Shown here: positions 62,701 to 64,000 of the stretch, piece by piece | Position numbering within the stretch: position 1 is the first letter of the stretch | How the letters are laid out: each line of letters opens with the position of its first letter | DNA from: Panonychus citri | Lineage: Eukaryota > Arthropoda > Arachnida > Trombidiformes > Tetranychidae | Direction: 5' to 3' | Length of the DNA: 64,000 nt | Assembly: GCF_014898815.1 (NCBI RefSeq) | Contig: NW_026515543.1 | Coordinates: 1,550,001 to 1,614,000 of the forward strand | Translations under genes and position numbers: made by a program | Notes under the pieces: generated by a model | The model's database searches: none | What the model saw: the letters and a program-made list of their open reading frames with translations, nothing else | Told to the model about the DNA's origin: nothing

Positions 62701-64000
62701 ATCTATATTGGATTAATACGTTTTTCTGATTGTGCTAGTTGATTGTTTGTTTACAAATGCAAATAAATTCAAATGTTACCGTTTAAAGTTTACGGTTTTC
62801 TTTTTACATCAATAGTTATTTTCACTCTTGTTAGTCATGGAATCTAATGAAAGAGGGAAGAGATCAGGGAAGATACTGACTACTATACTACCAGAGATGA
62901 AGATGATTGTGCTGATGATGATTAAATTTGTGAGATTTTAAAAGGTGATGGAAGATTATTAAGTTTGCAATGAAGAGAAAGATTCAAAAAAGAAATGTTT
63001 CAATGGGAATGGAGGAAAAAAATAGAGGCAGAAAATTATTCGATTAAAGATGCGGAAGCAAAGAGATGGAGTTGGAGGAGGATGAGAGGAAAATATGATG
63101 ATAACTTTTCATCTTCATCTTGTTCATCATTTTTGTCAAAAATTCTTGGCTTATGTCACCGGAATTTTTTTTCCTCTCATTCTCAACATGATGTTTGTAG
63201 AAAAGTTTCATTCTTATCATCTTTTCAATGAGAAGATGATGGAAAAGTCAACAATGGATGATAGTTAAATCATATTATCAACAATCATCAACTTTTTCTC
63301 AGTTGATTGTTGACCTTGTTGCCAGATAGTTAATTGAATAACAAGTTGTAACTTTTATAATAATTTCTGAGCACAAAAAAAAACAACTGAAGATGCATTT
63401 GAATCAGTTAATCAACGTGAACTAAAAGATTCAATTAAAAATTGATTGATTATAATGCTGATTAACCATAAAGATAAAAAATATAATTTAATTTCATGTT
63501 TATAACAATTAAACATAAACCTGATTACTGATTATCGGCTCATGCAAAGCTAAACAACAATTGTAATAATACAACAATTAACCAGAATAAGACTTTGAGA
63601 ACAAAAATAACTTGATGATTATTATGATGATGGTTGATAATCACAATTAAAGTGACATTTTAAATACGGGTTTTGTAACAATTTGATTAATATGATAGAA
63701 AAAAATTTCAGTTAATTTAATTGCCAAGTTAATTTGATCAACTTTTCTGATATCAACGCCTTCAATTCATCATCAATACTATTGAATTTATCCTTTCAAA
63801 TGTATTATCATCCTTTTGATTAGCATCCTCATCCCTAGCAACCCAATAACCTGTCAACATTGTTTATTTAATGATAACTGTGTTTAAAATGATTTCTCTT
63901 GATTGTAATATTTAATTAACTATTTAAGGTTAACAACAAGGTTTGGTTAACATACAGTTGAGATAATCTTAATCTTTATCATCAATTTTTTGTTTTCCTT
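62701..64000. other. Right end of the window, no clear gene
   Basis: AT-rich DNA. A 78-codon ORF at 62995-63231 (+) (MFQWEWRKKIEAENYSIKDA...) has a Trp/Arg/Lys-rich start and a Ser/Phe-rich end. It matches nothing that I know and is probably chance, encouraged by GA-rich sequence. Nothing else is supported. Confidence 0.4.

Noticed and set aside
62995..63231. 78-codon ORF near the right end
   Set aside because: No recognisable domain, GA-rich origin of the first half, no splice or promoter support; mentioned only as a possibility.

Overview
This is an AT-rich window from an arthropod nuclear genome. Genes are spliced with GT-AG introns, poly-Ser and CT/GA microsatellites are common, and the recognisable proteins are animal ones: a CCHamide-type neuropeptide receptor, a cytochrome b561, two cap'n'collar (CNC) bZIP factors and a very large cadherin. 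A mite or other chelicerate is my best guess from base composition and the small or absent introns in several genes. Nothing here fixes the species.

Layout. 1-4.1 kb: no gene recognised. 4.1-5.4 kb (+): an intronless CCHamide/bombesin-type GPCR. 5.4-10 kb: gene-free AT-rich DNA. 10.0-11.5 kb (-): a three-exon cytochrome b561 with a 49-bp micro-exon, and perhaps a tiny first coding exon near 12.88 kb. 15.3-15.8 kb and 18.3-19.0 kb (-): two small four-helix membrane proteins that look like distant paralogs. 20.2-22.3 kb (+): an intact CNC bZIP gene. 26.7-29.0 kb (+): its tandem copy, intact in all visible splice sites but carrying a 1-bp deletion just before the DNA-binding domain. 29.8-39.2 kb (-): a four-exon, 2277-residue cadherin convergent with the second CNC copy. 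40-64 kb: gene-poor and rich in microsatellites. It holds two weak small ORFs at 43.7-44.3 kb, a 410-bp inverted-repeat element at 46.0-46.4 kb, and splice-like signals at 57.8-62.5 kb that may belong to an unrecognised long transcript.

The most interesting feature is the CNC locus. Both copies share a noncoding block inside the last intron, and a third copy of that block lies between the genes with no exons around it. All three contain a 29-bp identical core and paired TGACCTTT / AGGTCAAAGTGAGAC words. Two of the three also keep a 16-bp hairpin with an 11-nt loop of different sequence. The two genes differ at their N-termini: the first starts with a hydrophobic segment like ER-anchored Nrf1/CncC, while the second starts from a separate short exon without it.

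All calls come from reading the sequence. No database search, RNA data or folding program was used.
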